Assembly: GCA_037355855.1 (NCBI GenBank)
Contig: CM074765.1
Span: forward strand, 2,294,001-2,358,000
DNA length: 64,000 nt
Reading direction: 5' to 3'
From: Pseudo-nitzschia pungens
Lineage: Eukaryota > Bacillariophyta > Bacillariophyceae > Bacillariales > Bacillariaceae
Below, piece after piece: positions 63,213 through 64,000 of this stretch. Every line of letters starts with the position of its first letter. The stretch's first letter is position 1. The position numbers and the translations under genes are program-made. The notes beneath the pieces were generated by a model. The model ran no database searches. It was not told where the DNA came from and worked only from the letters and a program-made list of their open reading frames with translations.

Positions 63213-64000
63213 ATGGCCAAGCAAACTAGAAGTCAAGCCGCCGCCGCTGCAGCCGCCGCCGGAGCCGGCGCTGCTGGAAACGTCCCTGAAGCTGGAGGCG
63301 ACGCTGTCCCTGGCGACGCTGTCCCTGGAGGCGCTGCCCCTGGAGGCGCTGTCCCTGGAGCCGGTGTTCCCCCTGTCGCCGGCGTTCCCCCTGTCGGAGC
63401 GCCTGGAGCCGGTATTCCCCCTGTCGGAGTGCCTGAAATCCCTCCTTTTGCCCCTGCTGGAGCCTCCAGAGTCCAACAGGAGCCAAACATTGACATCCAA
63501 CCCCGATCTGAAATGATCCTTCTTGCTGCTATTCAAGAACTGAGAGCAATGCGCAACGAGAACGCAGCTCGGATTGCTGCTGAGGCTGCCGCTGCCGCCG
63601 CTCGTGCCCCTGCTCCTGCTCCTGCTCCCGCCCCTGCTCCTGCTCCTGTCGCCGCCCCTACAGGAGCTAGTCCTGATGTCCTCCAAGCCCATGCCACAGC
63701 CCAAGCTAATGGTGGAATCTCTGGATACAAGAATGGAGCAAAGCTCAGCTCAAGGGAGTTAGACCTCCACAAGATCCTCTCTGGCTTCAGTAACAGTGAT
63801 ACGGCGGATGAACTATTCCGAAATGGTCTCAACAGCATCGAGTCCATTCAGCAGCTCTCTGCCAAGGAACTCCCCAAGTACCTACGTGATTTCAATAGCG
63901 ACCGTCATCCGATGTGCCCCCACCCTGAACGAGTATTCATCGGACTTTCCTTCAGACAATCCTTTAAGCTTCTTTCTGAGTGGATCCGCTACCAACCACT
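63213..64000 (+). CDS. Gag-like protein, 5' part, runs off the window
   Basis: The ATG at 63213 (context accATGG) opens MAKQTRSQ and stays open for 262 codons to the window end. Residues about 9-90 and 130-155 are low complexity, rich in Ala, Gly, Pro and Val with repeats such as GGDAVPGDAVPG. Between them are ordered segments (SEMILLAAIQELRAMRNENAARI, coiled-coil-like). From about 165 a folded-looking region begins (LSSRELDLHKILSGFSNSD, DRHPMCPHPERVFIG). The layout (basic start, Ala/Pro-rich linker, helical core) and the setting suggest the Gag of yet another retroelement, but no diagnostic motif is visible before the edge. It could instead be an unrelated host gene. Confidence 0.6.
   Translation, partial: MAKQTRSQAAAAAAAAGAGAAGNVPEAGGDAVPGDAVPGGAAPGGAVPGAGVPPVAGVPPVGAPGAGIPPVGVPEIPPFAPAGASRVQQEPNIDIQPRSEMILLAAIQELRAMRNENAARIAAEAAAAAARAPAPAPAPAPAPAPVAAPTGASPDVLQAHATAQANGGISGYKNGAKLSSRELDLHKILSGFSNSDTADELFRNGLNSIESIQQLSAKELPKYLRDFNSDRHPMCPHPERVFIGLSFRQSFKLLSEWIRYQP

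Noticed and set aside
1..64000. tRNA or rRNA genes
   Set aside because: No cloverleaf with intact B-box or rRNA core sequence was recognised by eye; a proper scan was not possible.

Overview
The window looks like a transposon-dense stretch of a stramenopile nuclear genome, most likely a diatom. Two things point that way. One ordinary host gene (41231-42839) has a short GT-AG intron and an N-terminal signal sequence ending in an AFAF motif, like the ASAFAP-type plastid targeting signal of diatoms. The rest is mostly Ty3/gypsy-like elements whose Gag carries an unusual C-x4-H-x-H-x4-C motif. The species cannot be named from sequence alone. By eye, roughly four fifths of the window is mobile DNA.

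Left block (1-28207). Gag-only LTR element E (minus) lies beside F (plus). F carries a hairpin MITE and breaks off into a short LINE derivative (LINE3). LINE3 is split by gypsy element A (4531-27637, target duplication GGCTC). A's pol is itself split twice: by gypsy B (7855-13208, duplication CACAG, identical LTRs) and by an almost full-length 11.9-kb LINE on the minus strand (LINE1, 14521-26443, 16-bp duplication).

Middle block (28208-46230). A minus-strand Gag gene of a third family is split by a solo LTR. Next comes a decayed Cys-rich minus-strand gene split by gag-only elements H (30778-33852) and G (34844-37699). G carries a second, large hairpin MITE. Two TA-flanked MITEs follow. The only host-like genes are a UMP/CMP-kinase-like protein fused to an NTF2-like domain (41231-42839) and a secreted protein of unknown function (44064-44795).

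Right block (46234-64000). Decayed gypsy K (minus) was invaded by gypsy D (minus). D was then hit by gypsy C (49796-55557), by a 126-bp LINE tail (LINE4), and by LINE2 (56075 to about 61400), whose 5' part is inverted. The window ends in the start of another Gag-like ORF rich in Ala, Gly and Pro.

How the parts relate: B and C encode protease, reverse transcriptase, RNase H and integrase. E, F, G and H share the Gag type, the leader and a palindrome at the LTR edge, but F, G and H have no pol, so they look like non-autonomous passengers. LINE1 to LINE4 share one 3' end with two stem-loops, the probable recognition signal for the LINE1-type reverse transcriptase. Target-site duplications let most insertions be ordered in time.
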